Assembly: GCA_022539475.1 (NCBI GenBank)
Contig: VCMS01000168.1
Location: forward strand, 55,651-119,650
Direction: 5' to 3'
From: Gracilaria domingensis
Taxonomy: Eukaryota; Rhodophyta; Florideophyceae; Gracilariales; Gracilariaceae
DNA length: 64,000 nt
Under the pieces are notes generated by a model. That model was not told the DNA's origin, made no database searches, and saw only the letters and a list, made by a program, of their open reading frames with translations. Of the stretch, positions 1-9,271 are shown one piece after another. The position numbers were made by a program, and so were the translations under genes. Numbering within the stretch: the stretch's first letter is position 1; every line of letters begins with the position of its first letter.

Positions 1-277
1 ATTTATTATTCTGTGCCAGATTGGACAAGTGTACAGCGTACAACGTTGCGAAACCACAGGTTTATAACCAGTGGTAGATAGTACGAGACGTACACCCTTG
101 TGTTAAGGTCGACGTGTACCTACGTTCCTTTTTGAACGAAAGCACGTGATTTAAACTCAAAATATATTCTCCGCTCTCAGCTTGACGTCAAACCTGACTG
201 TCGCACGACCTCTTTCTCCCCTCGCACGACCTTCTTTCGCCGTCTTTGTCGTCGTTTCTCCTTCATTTCTTCTTCCC

Positions 278-2709
278 ATGGTCTACTACTGTACACATAA
301 GAAGCGTGGGTGCCCGTTCGTTACTCGCCGAGGAGTGTTATCTCTTCAACAGCATGTCAATTATTTCCCGTTTCGTCTGCAAGCCGCGCTGGAAGACGAC
401 TATAGGCGGCCCATTCGAAGAAGCAAGCGTCTCAAGCTTTCTGCGGCCGCGCCCGCATCTTCCAAAACAGTCACTGCCCCTTGTCGCCTTCCTGAGCCTC
501 AGGTGTCCGAAGACATCGTTGACCCCACTCCGTGCGCCCCTCCCATTCCGGACACTTCGCATTGTGTTTCTTCTTCCCCGGGTCCCGCGGCATTAGAGCG
601 AGAACACGGAAGCAGTTCCCGCCCAGTGCCTTCTGAGGAGGCCCTCGGTGATTTGCATATGGATTATCTCACGGTTTGTCTGGCTTCAGTAGCTTCCAAC
701 CTTGGTCATCGTGAGGCAGACGAGCTAATTGGGCTACTTTGGGACCCGCGATTCTCGCGAAAGCGATTCAAAGAGACCATAACAAGTTCCAAGCGCTGCA
801 CAGAACTGAAGAACGCCATTTTCGAACGATACGCCTCAAAAGACGGTTTCAATCGAAGAACTGTCTCGCCCGAAGGATGCAAGTTCAGCGCCACCCTCTA
901 CACGAGAGACCCCGTTCACACACTTGTTAAACAGCTCCAGTTGGCTAACAACGAAAACATATTCTTCCACCCTATACCTCAGACCCACTTCACGAAAATA
1001 TCTCACCCTATGTCCGGCTCTCTCGCAAGAGACGCCACCTCAAAACTTAAGGAAATGGTCATGGGCTCTTTGGATAGTAGAATAGTGTGGTACTCCCAAG
1101 AAATACGTTACAGTGAATCTTTCGTAGGTCTTATGCAGGTATACACCGATAAGTCTTCAACCACTCTAAAGCAAACAACGGTTACCGCCTATCCTCTTCA
1201 CCTCATATTTCTCAACTTCTCCGACGATCTACGCCGTAAGTGCATCCGTGATGACCTCACAGTAGTGGCATACTTCCCTACCACACTGATCGAGGTTTCC
1301 GCATCTGAAGCAGACGCAATGCCATTCGTTTCTAGCAAGTCTCTACGCGAGTCCAGGATGCAAATCCTTCAAGAATCTCTTCGTCAAGTCCTGGAGCCCA
1401 TTCTAAATCTCACGCAGAAAGGTTTTCAGTTCATCGGCGAAGACAAACTAAGTCGAGTGTGCCATCCTCTGCTTGCAAGTTATTGTGCGGATATTCCTGA
1501 GGCTAAGGACATTCTGTCCATTCTTCATGGGACCAAAACAGAAAGCCCGTGTCATAGATGCAAAGCCCCTCGCTCATCTTTATGCAGTCCTGTTCCCACC
1601 TCATTCAACGAACGTTCTCAAAAGCACACGAAAAGCATCCGAAAGACATACACAGCTATCTTGCAACATGCACAAAAGACGAGGGGGAAAGACGTCCACG
1701 TCGTGCGAGGGAGAGGAGATCTCAGGCGGATATTCTGATGCGTTCAAATTCCATATCTCTCATTCCTTCGTTCCTCGAAACTCCCGTAAGCCTTGGAATG
1801 AACCCGGAATTGTCTCCATACAGTCGGTTCTCATTCGAACCGTTACACAACTTGCATCTCGGCATCTCGAAGCTGATAAAAACGGCCACAATCGAGAGAA
1901 CGCAGTCAGACACCCTGTGCACCACAATAGGAACATCTGCATCGCGTTCATTTCGAACGATACGCACCCAACTCCTCAACCATGCAAACGCAATTCTAGC
2001 TGCCATAGAACGCGAATCTCCTGCCAAAGGTTTACATATCGATTTCTCCACGCAGGAAAAAGGCAAATCTTTGAATGGTATCTTCACGAAAGACGGTCTC
2101 CGTGGAATGCTGGAGGCCAAAAACTACAAAGCACTTGACATGGTCTTCCCCTTCATAAGAGCATTCTTTGACATATGCTGTGGAGAACAGGACGTTGCCC
2201 CAATCACAACCGTCTTCTCTCAGTACTCGGACTTGCTTTCGACCTTATTCAGATACAATCGTGACCCGTATTGGACTGAAAGCTCTCTCCTGTGTCTTAG
2301 CCTGGAGATTGAAGCCTTCAAGCGTTCCGCAACAGAGACTCTGGCGGATTTTCATCCCTCTAGACTGGGAACTCTGAAGTTTCATCTTCTCGATCATCTC
2401 ATGGACGAAATTCGCCGTCTGGGAAGTATCAAGTACTACGACGCAGCCATATACGAACATGCACACCTGCGTTTTAAGAGACACTACAAAAAGACGTCCA
2501 GAAGAACAGCAACGGCTGTGGAGGTGACTATTCGCTTCATTGAGCACGGACATGTTAGAAAGCAATGGAATGGCAATACTCCTTACCAGAGTAATCCAGG
2601 TTTACCAGGAACTTCCCCTTCCTCGCATTCACCAACGAAACAATCCCTAATAGACCCCAATCTTCGGCTCACACTGTCAATAAAAAATTGTTCTTTCACA
2701 GTGAGGTAA
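278..2709 (+). pseudogene. Plavaka/CACTA-like DDE transposase, copy 1, frameshifted
   Basis: The ATG at 278 begins a Cys/His finger-like stretch (YYCTHKKRGCPF, then a His about 14 residues on). The middle resembles Plavaka-type transposases: a candidate first catalytic Asp in VYTDKSSTT, a segment VVAYFPTTLIEV, and a Cys pair SPCHRCKAP. The C-terminal half (from about 1690 in another frame) has LHNLHLGISK, LLDHLMDEIRRLGSIKYYD and a HLRFKRHYKKTSRR block, as in this superfamily. The N-terminal frame stops at 1738 and the C-terminal frame is open from 1558 to 2709. Comparison with copy 2, which is continuous here, places a one-base deletion near 1675-1690. The upstream 180 bp is also repeated at 55,621-55,800. 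The family call rests on motif memory, not a search. Confidence 0.7.
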
Positions 2710-3386
2710 AGTTTTCCGTTCGACGGCGTTCGATATCCAAATGTAGCCTCTCTCACGTCATTACCAAGAACCTTAGTCCAATCTTCCGTTGTCGTTCTAT
2801 AATTACGAAACTCGCTGGAATTGGTCCTCAAGACATGTTGCCTGACATCCCCCAGAACATTCTTTAAACACAGAGGTAGTTGGGCAAACTTCTATGTAAA
2901 CAGTTTCTGTCGCTGGCCACCCCTTGACACATCCGTACTTAGAAGGCTCACAACCGTCAACACCCAAGCGTCCAAACGTGCGAGCAATAGTATTGTGCCA
3001 TCTAAAAAGGTGCCCGTATCCTTGTCTTCCACATCACACCCAATAAACTCCTTTAGTACTTGTACCCCGACACGGTTTCCGAAGAACAAGTCTTGATCTT
3101 CCGTCGGCACATCCTCGACATTATCCGCATTGGAGTACTTTAGACGAACAAATGGGGCTTTTCTCCACCATGAAGTGTTCGGTACACCGTTTTCGTCGAG
3201 ACGCAGTATGTTCTCCTGCGCTTCCTTCAACTGCATTGTGAGTTCGTCAGCATTCTCTTCTACCAGCTTTGTTTTTCTCCAAATCAGATCGTAACCCAGG
3301 AGCAGAAATAGTTTATCCGTCTTATTTCTCTTCAGAACGCCCACGACGTCACTCATGGTTTGCGGCATTCTCTGCCTGAGGCACAT
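2583..3386 (-). pseudogene. In-frame continuation of the coiled-coil gene beyond two stop codons
   Basis: After the TAA at 3399-3401 the frame of the upstream 500-residue ORF stays open. It reads MSDVVGVLKRNKTDKLFLLL and then NVEDVPTEDQDLFFGNRVG, up to a TAG at 2892-2894. It continues in the same frame through FRNYRTTTEDWTKVLG to a final stop near 2583. No frameshift is needed, so this looks like one former ORF of about 770 codons cut by two nonsense codons, or a readthrough product. The last 130 bp overlap the transposase C-terminal ORF on the opposite strand. No known domain recognised. Confidence 0.5.
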
Positions 3387-3398
3387 ATCTGCACAAAG

Positions 3399-4901
3399 TT
3401 ACGGTTTACACTTGTCGGTAAGAGATGCTTTTCTAATACCTTCCCAGCTCAACTCCTTCAACTCGCTTTCAACCATTTTCTTCAGCAAAGCATCTGGCCC
3501 CCCCTCTACCGATGGTGTGAACATGCCAAAACTGCCTAAGAGCTCCACGGGGTTTTTAGGAACCATGTATGAACCACTTTCCTCCGGCTCAATAAGCCCT
3601 TTCCCACTCTCAGCTGCGTCTTCCACCTTCTCGGCACGGTTACCCCAATTTCGGGTGAGCGACTCACCTTCGAGCCATATCTCACTTCTTTCTCTCCTTG
3701 CCCACGTCAGCATGTTGTGATACACTGCTTGAGCAACCACTCGAAACTCGTCGCACACCTCAATTTTATGCTTCTTTCGACCTGTCTGCCCAGGTTCACC
3801 AGCACGTGTACTCCTATCTCCCTCCTGTTTCAGTGCCCCTCTTAGCCCTTCAATGACTAGATCCTTCTCTTCAAGCCTCTTTTTCAAAGCCGTACTCTGC
3901 TCTTGGGCGACCTTCACTAGAATTCCCCGAACCATCAAGTCCTCTTGTAGCGTCTTAACCTTTTCTTTCAAGCAATTCAGTTCATTTAAAAGATCAGGTC
4001 TGTTCATAGAGCTTGAATTCACACCAGTTTGGATATCTTCCGTTATTTCCCTAGCTTCTTCGGCGACAGGCCCCGGTAATGCCGCAGGATTCGGTGTTAT
4101 TTCGTTATCGGAACTATCCTCATGTGCCATAGCCTTAGCCACGAGAGGCTGCAGGCGTTCTGTGTCCACCCTTGGCACGGCTCCGAGCTCCAACTCCCGT
4201 GTATGTCCTCCTCCATGGCATGGTATATCAGATGAATTGGGCCTCGTACGAGCTGCAACGGCCCCCGTTCTGGAAAGAGGGGAAGGTCGAAAAGTAACTC
4301 GTCTATCAGTTGTCTCTCGATTTCTTATTGTGTTTCTCCCTTGTCCGGACCCATTGCGAGGCATGATACGATTCATAGCGGCCCCAGTTCTAGAAGAGAG
4401 GGATGGACGTGACGATCTTAATATACTAGGACTCTCACGACTTCTCGTCATTGTCCCTTGTTGTCCAGATCCACTGGGCGGCGTAACCCGCGCCCCAGTA
4501 GCTCCGGTCTTCGATATCGGCCGGGGACATGAAGGTTTTGGTGTCATACGAACCTCTTCGGTTCCAGTTGTCATGCCCTCCTGTCCTGATCCGCTGGGCC
4601 GAGTTACCTCATCTTCTTGAGGAGCAGAGACAGATGCACGATTTGCATTATCGGCAGTTGACGGCACGACATCGTTCGCTGATCCACGAATTCTTGACGC
4701 AATCCCGGAAGACGCTCCGCTGCGAGATGGGCGAGAGAGTCCTGTAGAAGGACGCCCACTGACTCTCTCCTTCGTCGAGGACGACTTCCGTTTAGGAAGT
4801 GCGGTGCTTGTAGCCTGATTCGTATCATCCGATGCTCTTCTCTTCTTCTGTCCACTCTTGTTCCGCTGCGTACTATTTCGCTTTCTCGGCGTTATACCCA
4901 T
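3399..4901 (-). CDS. Basic repeat and coiled-coil protein of the transposon, unknown function
   Basis: 500 residues starting at the ATG at 4901. The N-terminal 80 residues are Lys/Arg/Ser-rich (PRKRNSTQRNKSGQKKRR), suggesting nuclear location or nucleic-acid binding. Residues of about 95-215 hold three diverged copies of a roughly 40-residue repeat, each with a SGSGQ core and ending in a RTGA or KTGA motif. Residues of about 300-365 form a predicted coiled coil (LNELNCLKEKVKTLQEDL and LKKRLEEKDLVIEGLRGALK). The C-terminus is mixed alpha/beta-like and unrecognised. Between this gene and the SET gene to its right is a G-run of about 30 bp. A DNA-binding accessory protein of the transposon would fit, but that is inference from context only. 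Confidence 0.6.
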   Translation of the reverse strand: MGITPRKRNSTQRNKSGQKKRRASDDTNQATSTALPKRKSSSTKERVSGRPSTGLSRPSRSGASSGIASRIRGSANDVVPSTADNANRASVSAPQEDEVTRPSGSGQEGMTTGTEEVRMTPKPSCPRPISKTGATGARVTPPSGSGQQGTMTRSRESPSILRSSRPSLSSRTGAAMNRIMPRNGSGQGRNTIRNRETTDRRVTFRPSPLSRTGAVAARTRPNSSDIPCHGGGHTRELELGAVPRVDTERLQPLVAKAMAHEDSSDNEITPNPAALPGPVAEEAREITEDIQTGVNSSSMNRPDLLNELNCLKEKVKTLQEDLMVRGILVKVAQEQSTALKKRLEEKDLVIEGLRGALKQEGDRSTRAGEPGQTGRKKHKIEVCDEFRVVAQAVYHNMLTWARRERSEIWLEGESLTRNWGNRAEKVEDAAESGKGLIEPEESGSYMVPKNPVELLGSFGMFTPSVEGGPDALLKKMVESELKELSWEGIRKASLTDKCKP

Positions 4902-4938
4902 GCTGTGGAGATAAACAGGGTAATGAAACGAAATTGTT

Positions 4939-4969
4939 GGGGAGGGGGGGAGGGGGTGGGGGGGGGGGG
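4939..4969 (+). repeat. Interrupted G-run in front of the coiled-coil gene
   Basis: Thirty-one bases that are G except for two A and one T. It sits 38 bp upstream of the ATG at 4901 on the minus strand, so the coding-strand promoter or leader reads as a C-run. It has the composition of a G-quadruplex former. Similar G-runs recur in the hairpin arrays at 8.65 kb and 59.2-59.4 kb. Confidence 0.75.
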
Positions 4970-5152
4970 TGCATGGTTCAGATATTCCGGGAGACTCCGC
5001 AGTTCCTGCTTTTTAGGAATTTGAGGTGCCCAATGGGTCGCAAATATCGCCGTTACAGATGAAGAGCTCCAGTGTACATGTACAACAACGCGTATTGCAG
5101 GCAGCTGCAACACTCACAAGCATATTTACTTTCTATTCGCTACTGAACTCAT

Positions 5153-5878
5153 CTATTGCTCCAATGTCAGAGCCCAGTCCCAGGCGTACTGCTCTCCGTA
5201 GTCGAAATACAACTCTTCGCCCTTCTCAATATCTCTTACTGCTCTACAACGAAGTAGAGCATAGTTAGAAAGGTCTGACTTGAACTGTATCACGGACTTC
5301 GCTTCCACCACCTGCACATTGGCAGTTCGAGTCCTGTTTGACCGGGGCTCCGATAAATCGGGATCCCCGGCATGATATCCGGCGTCGTTAATTTGGCCCC
5401 CGATACAAAACGGCGCCGGGAAAATGTAGACTTCGCTCTCCTTTTTATCCTGAGTCTGTCCTGGTCTGTTCCTCAGGTGCAGAAACTCCGAACGAGTCAC
5501 AGTGACCATCATAGAAAACAACTTGTACCGCACAGGAGTTGCTCCGAGAAATCCACTTCCATACGTTAAGTGTCTCTCCTTCCGGTTCGTCAGATCCATG
5601 TATACCAAAGTTCCATAAAAATGACAAATAGTTTCCCCAGCCAATATCTTATGTTCCGTGAACACCCCCATACAAGCACGCGAATGTCGAATCTTAGAAG
5701 ATGCTACATGTAAGCGATAGCGATTGGCTTCAACAGTCAACAACATATGCATATCCATTAGATTCAGAGCTCCTCGGTACTTCTCGTCCCAAAGATCTAC
5801 AGTATGCTGTCCACACTTGTCGACAAACTCCCAGTCCTTCCAGTTTCTTCCTAGGAACTGAGTAATATGTGCAGGCAT
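5153..5878 (-). CDS. SET-domain protein (putative lysine methyltransferase) of the transposon
   Basis: 241 residues. The SET core is visible: RACMGVFTEHKILAGETICH (first SET strands), then INDAGYHAGDPD where SET proteins have their Asn-His active-site region, a following NVQVVEA strand, and the C-terminal RDIEKGEELYFDYGEQY with its catalytic Tyr. SET enzymes transfer methyl from S-adenosylmethionine to lysine, usually on histones. I see no pre-SET or post-SET cysteine clusters. The start is ATG 5878, preceded in frame by GTG and the TAA that ends the methyltransferase, so the two genes are in the same frame with a two-codon junction. Product could be separate or a readthrough fusion. Substrate unknown. 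The stop is TAG at 5153-5155. Confidence 0.8.
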   Translation of the reverse strand: MPAHITQFLGRNWKDWEFVDKCGQHTVDLWDEKYRGALNLMDMHMLLTVEANRYRLHVASSKIRHSRACMGVFTEHKILAGETICHFYGTLVYMDLTNRKERHLTYGSGFLGATPVRYKLFSMMVTVTRSEFLHLRNRPGQTQDKKESEVYIFPAPFCIGGQINDAGYHAGDPDLSEPRSNRTRTANVQVVEAKSVIQFKSDLSNYALLRCRAVRDIEKGEELYFDYGEQYAWDWALTLEQ

Positions 5879-5881
5879 CAC

Positions 5882-8290
5882 TTAGTACTGAGGGTATCCA
5901 AATGGAGCCTCCCATTCTAGCCGACCTCGGTCCCGATGTGGAACCCGTTCATAAGTCGTTGAAGCAGCATCCACCACCTCCTGTTCAACCACGATGTCAT
6001 CCTTCCCCGCGCGACGAACTTCGGCCATAAGAGTCGTTATATTATGCTTTGCATGGCTGAAGCATGGCCTATTCTTCTCGCCCCCTAAGAACTTCCTATG
6101 CGTTGTCAGCGATAGGCACGCCATACCCGTAGAAAAAGTTCCCGCAAACATGTCCATGACAAGATCACCCGGTCTTTTGAACCGACATATCAACTCTTTC
6201 ATCAACTCCCTGGACTTCTGCTCCGGTCTTATGTGCTGCACACTTGGTACTGAACTACCTGGCTCATTTACCTTCCATGTCAACCACTCCCCCGCTCTCG
6301 GTTTCGGCACCCGGTCAATTACATTCCTGTTAGCCGGGAAAGTAGAAGGAATGAAATTGTTCTCCTCAAATGGAGTAAGACTGGGGTCCTCCGATGGTCG
6401 CAATCCATGCTTCACCCCATGAACGGCGTACTCCGTTACGGGCTGTATCCCAAACTTCCGTGGATTCCCTCCAACATTACTTCGATCCCGGATGAACACC
6501 AGTGGATTCCCATCCACTTTAAACGAAGGCATGAGTTCTGGCTTACCTTCGCTTCCAGCTTCATCTTTCGTACTCGCCGTTTCCGAAAGTATCCTGTGCC
6601 TAACATGAAACTGTGCCATGGCACAGAATATAATGAAATGCTCACCTGACCGAAGCGCGGAACTTATTAAGTCAGCCGTACTGATCATGTCATCCTCACT
6701 GAAGACATCGTGAGCACTATTCCGTTTGTTCCTCTTCCTTCGAGTGTTAAAGGGAGGGTCTGTTTGGACAAGCTGTGCCTCACCCCATAAAATCTCACTC
6801 TGATTCAGAAATATTTCATGTGTGTGCCTCAGGTCCTTCATGTCACAGTTGTACGCTACAAAGTGCGACTTTCTCATCCCCTTCCACACCTTGTCCATAT
6901 TCATTCGAAGAAGACTGGATATCCCCTTCATGGGCGCCTCAATACCAGTCTTTTGGATGTTGTAACCGGCAACCCAAGATTCATGCTCCGCAAGATTCAC
7001 CGGCTTCTCGAAGTCGTCGCTATCGGAGCTCACGAGGTTCATATACTCTCGACGAGGTGGGGATGGGGCAGACTTTGTCGAAGAAGGTTCGGCATTACCG
7101 GAAGTTTTAGGAGTTTTCGTCAGTTCAATATCGGGTTTCGCGTGATTGCCGACATGGAACCCTGCCGCATGACGCATATTCTGTATCGGTTTCCATAGCA
7201 ACTCCGAAAACTTCTGAAATCGAGCGGGGAACTCACCGGAGTCAGAACCAGATACGGTATCCATCCGTATCTCCGAAAACTCTATCCAGTTCCTCATCTG
7301 ATCAGCCCGTAAGCTATAGAGGCTATCGTGGGTGCATATGGTTTCGAGGTCTGTCAAAAATTCCTTAGCCAGTATTCGGAGGTTTGTATCGCATTCATCA
7401 CTCAAGGTCTCCACCGATCCAGTAGTACTGCTCTGTGGCACACCCTGTGTGTTGAATCGAGTACTCTGGCTCGGCGGGGCATAACCAGACTCCCGTGTCT
7501 CTAGCGCTGTATACTTCAACTTCTGCATATTCATGTAAATGTATGGTTTCACCATGTGCTGAACGTTCGTGTATCCAAGATGAGCCGCAAAACAACTCCA
7601 TGCCCATACGACCTCACTGATAGCGAATCCCAGTCGATCACAGTTGTCTTTGGAGAACGACGTAAAAGTGGGTATGTACACAGATGGTGCATAGTTCACT
7701 TTTCGTTTCTTTTTCGGTTGTTTCTTCTTCATCATTCTGATGTTGTCCTTCTCTCCCATTATGTGGCCGAGGTATGATAAGTATATAACGACCTCAAATG
7801 GGTTCACAGCTGTTGGTTGGATGAACACTGTCGTCTTCAGAACCTGTTTTCTCCTGGTCATGAAATAACCAACCAGGCATCGCACCGGTAGGTATATACC
7901 CATATCCATAGAGAGAAGGAAAAAATCGCGCAGTCTCTGGTCCTCATCCCCGTCCTTCTTGTCAAGAAGCTTCGTTACAAGATATCGTTGCTCAACAGGT
8001 TTGTTATTCACAACACTGTTTTGCAGCTGTTGCAGTGTCAAGTTCTGCAGGTTCTTGGAGTTAGTGGCCTCCTCAAACATCTTCCTTGCCTCCGGAATAT
8101 CCTTATAGTTCTCCGCGGAGAACTCTATTAGCCCTCTAAACCCCACGTCCCGTGGCCGATCAGGGCCTCCATCGCTGTTTGCCAAAGCATCGCGAAGAAC
8201 CAAGAAAAGTCTGACATATGCATGGAACGCCGGAGGCGGAGCACTCATGTCGATAGGATGTATCTCCTCTCCATCATCGGTGGAATCCAT
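5882..8290 (-). CDS. Beta-class DNA methyltransferase (N6-adenine or N4-cytosine)
   Basis: 802 residues from the ATG at 8290 (a GTG lies 5 codons upstream). The catalytic motif IV is QTDPPFN, about residue 511-517. The AdoMet-binding motif I is LVMDMFAGTFSTG, about residue 711-723, preceded by RPEQKSRELMKELI. Motif IV before motif I with the target-recognition region between them is the beta-class permutation of bacterial N6A/N4C methyltransferases. DPPF or DPPY alone does not separate adenine from cytosine-N4 activity. The N-terminal 500 residues are extra and unrecognised, with a Lys-rich stretch (MKKKQPKKKRKVNY) resembling a nuclear localisation signal. It starts at the symmetric divergent promoter and its stop (TAA 5882-5884) is followed in frame by the SET gene. 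Catalytic motifs look intact. Confidence 0.85.
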   Translation of the reverse strand: MDSTDDGEEIHPIDMSAPPPAFHAYVRLFLVLRDALANSDGGPDRPRDVGFRGLIEFSAENYKDIPEARKMFEEATNSKNLQNLTLQQLQNSVVNNKPVEQRYLVTKLLDKKDGDEDQRLRDFFLLSMDMGIYLPVRCLVGYFMTRRKQVLKTTVFIQPTAVNPFEVVIYLSYLGHIMGEKDNIRMMKKKQPKKKRKVNYAPSVYIPTFTSFSKDNCDRLGFAISEVVWAWSCFAAHLGYTNVQHMVKPYIYMNMQKLKYTALETRESGYAPPSQSTRFNTQGVPQSSTTGSVETLSDECDTNLRILAKEFLTDLETICTHDSLYSLRADQMRNWIEFSEIRMDTVSGSDSGEFPARFQKFSELLWKPIQNMRHAAGFHVGNHAKPDIELTKTPKTSGNAEPSSTKSAPSPPRREYMNLVSSDSDDFEKPVNLAEHESWVAGYNIQKTGIEAPMKGISSLLRMNMDKVWKGMRKSHFVAYNCDMKDLRHTHEIFLNQSEILWGEAQLVQTDPPFNTRRKRNKRNSAHDVFSEDDMISTADLISSALRSGEHFIIFCAMAQFHVRHRILSETASTKDEAGSEGKPELMPSFKVDGNPLVFIRDRSNVGGNPRKFGIQPVTEYAVHGVKHGLRPSEDPSLTPFEENNFIPSTFPANRNVIDRVPKPRAGEWLTWKVNEPGSSVPSVQHIRPEQKSRELMKELICRFKRPGDLVMDMFAGTFSTGMACLSLTTHRKFLGGEKNRPCFSHAKHNITTLMAEVRRAGKDDIVVEQEVVDAASTTYERVPHRDRGRLEWEAPFGYPQY

Positions 8291-8307
8291 CGCTTCAGCG
8301 CACACAA

Positions 8308-9208
8308 CGGAGGCGAGCCTTTAAATGGCGACTTACGCTGGGAACCCCCGCTTTCGGCAGCTCCTCCCTGCGCACTGCCAGTCTCGTCCGTGTCCGTGTC
8401 CGCTCCCTTCTGAGGTCTGTGTCCGTGCCGCTTCGAGCGGGTGCGATAGTGTCGCGTGTCGGCCACGTCGCGATTCAGAGCTATTGCAAAGGACGTGTAT
8501 TGTGCTAATAGTCGCGGACCAAGTGGGTGTGAAGCGCTAGTTTTCTCTAGTTTGCTATATGTGCACGGCGTGTGCAGCGAAATCACTGCCGGAAGTGCCG
8601 GGAGGAGTGTTTTGGGAGGCCTCCGGAGGGTGCCAGAATGTGGCCAGAACGTGCCCGCGGGCGGGGGGGGGGGGGGGGGTCGGTCGTGTTAGGGTAGGTA
8701 CCCTAACACGACCGGACCGCCCCGTCCGCCGGCACGTTTTGGGCGATTTTTTGAAAAATGTGCGATTTTATGCCCGAGGGCGGGTGGTTCCGGTCGTGTC
8801 AGGGTACCTACCCTAACACGACCGACACCCCCCCACCCGCGGGCACGTTCTGGCCACATTCCAGCGCCTTCCCGGGACCTCCCAAAACACGCCGCTTCGC
8901 AGTGATTTCGCTACACCCGGCCGCCGGTACGTTGGCGCCGCTGTCCACGTGTATTGGCGGGAGTAGGCTGTACATGAAAGTGAATGAGTGTACTCTTGAC
9001 TACTATGCAAAGCATTTGAAGAGCACGATTAGAGAGCGCGACCATTGCTCGCGTGAGTCATCATTGCGCGAACTCCACGACTCTAAAGCGTACAATCAGC
9101 GCGCGAGCGGCCACGGACAGGACACGGACGAGACTGGCAGTGCGCTGGGAGGAGCTGCCAAAAGCGAGGGTGCCCAGCGTAAGTCGCCATTTGAAGGCTC
9201 GCCTCCGT
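8308..9208. promoter_or_regulatory. Symmetric divergent promoter region with inverted-repeat arms
   Basis: The 89-bp arm next to the methyltransferase gene (8308-8396) is repeated as its reverse complement next to the ParB-like gene (9119-9208). Both arms contain AAATGGCGACTTACGCTGGG reading away from the gene, then a block rich in GGCAGCTCC and GTCTCGTCCGTGTCC. The methyltransferase ATG (8290) lies 18 bp outside one arm and the ParB ATG (9272) 64 bp outside the other. Between the arms lies the foldback/hairpin repeat. I infer a bidirectional promoter giving both transcription units the same control sequences. No classical TATA box is evident, although a TTTAAATGG motif is present in the left arm. 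Confidence 0.65.
8570..8916. repeat. Foldback element with two G-rich telomere-like hairpins (family A copy)
   Basis: The outer arms, about 100 bp each, are inverted copies: GTGTGCAGCGAAATCACTGC on the left against GCAGTGATTTCGCTACAC on the right. Matching blocks around GTGTTTTGGGAGG and TGTGGCCAGAACGTGCCCGC follow. Inside are two hairpins, 8681-8714 and 8790-8824, with stems of about 16 bp whose core is CGTGTTAGGGTA. They are separated by an AT-rich spacer containing GATTTTTTGAAAAATG. A run of 18 G precedes the first hairpin. The same family recurs at 59,080-59,589. Confidence 0.8.
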
Positions 9209-9271
9209 TCTTGTATCGTCCAGAGCGAGCGTATTGTTGATATACACCTTTCACTGCAATAGCTGTTCAAC

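Noticed and set aside
8681-8824. Interstitial telomere array from the TTAGGG sequence
   Set aside because: TTAGGG occurs once per arm in hairpins, never as a tandem array.
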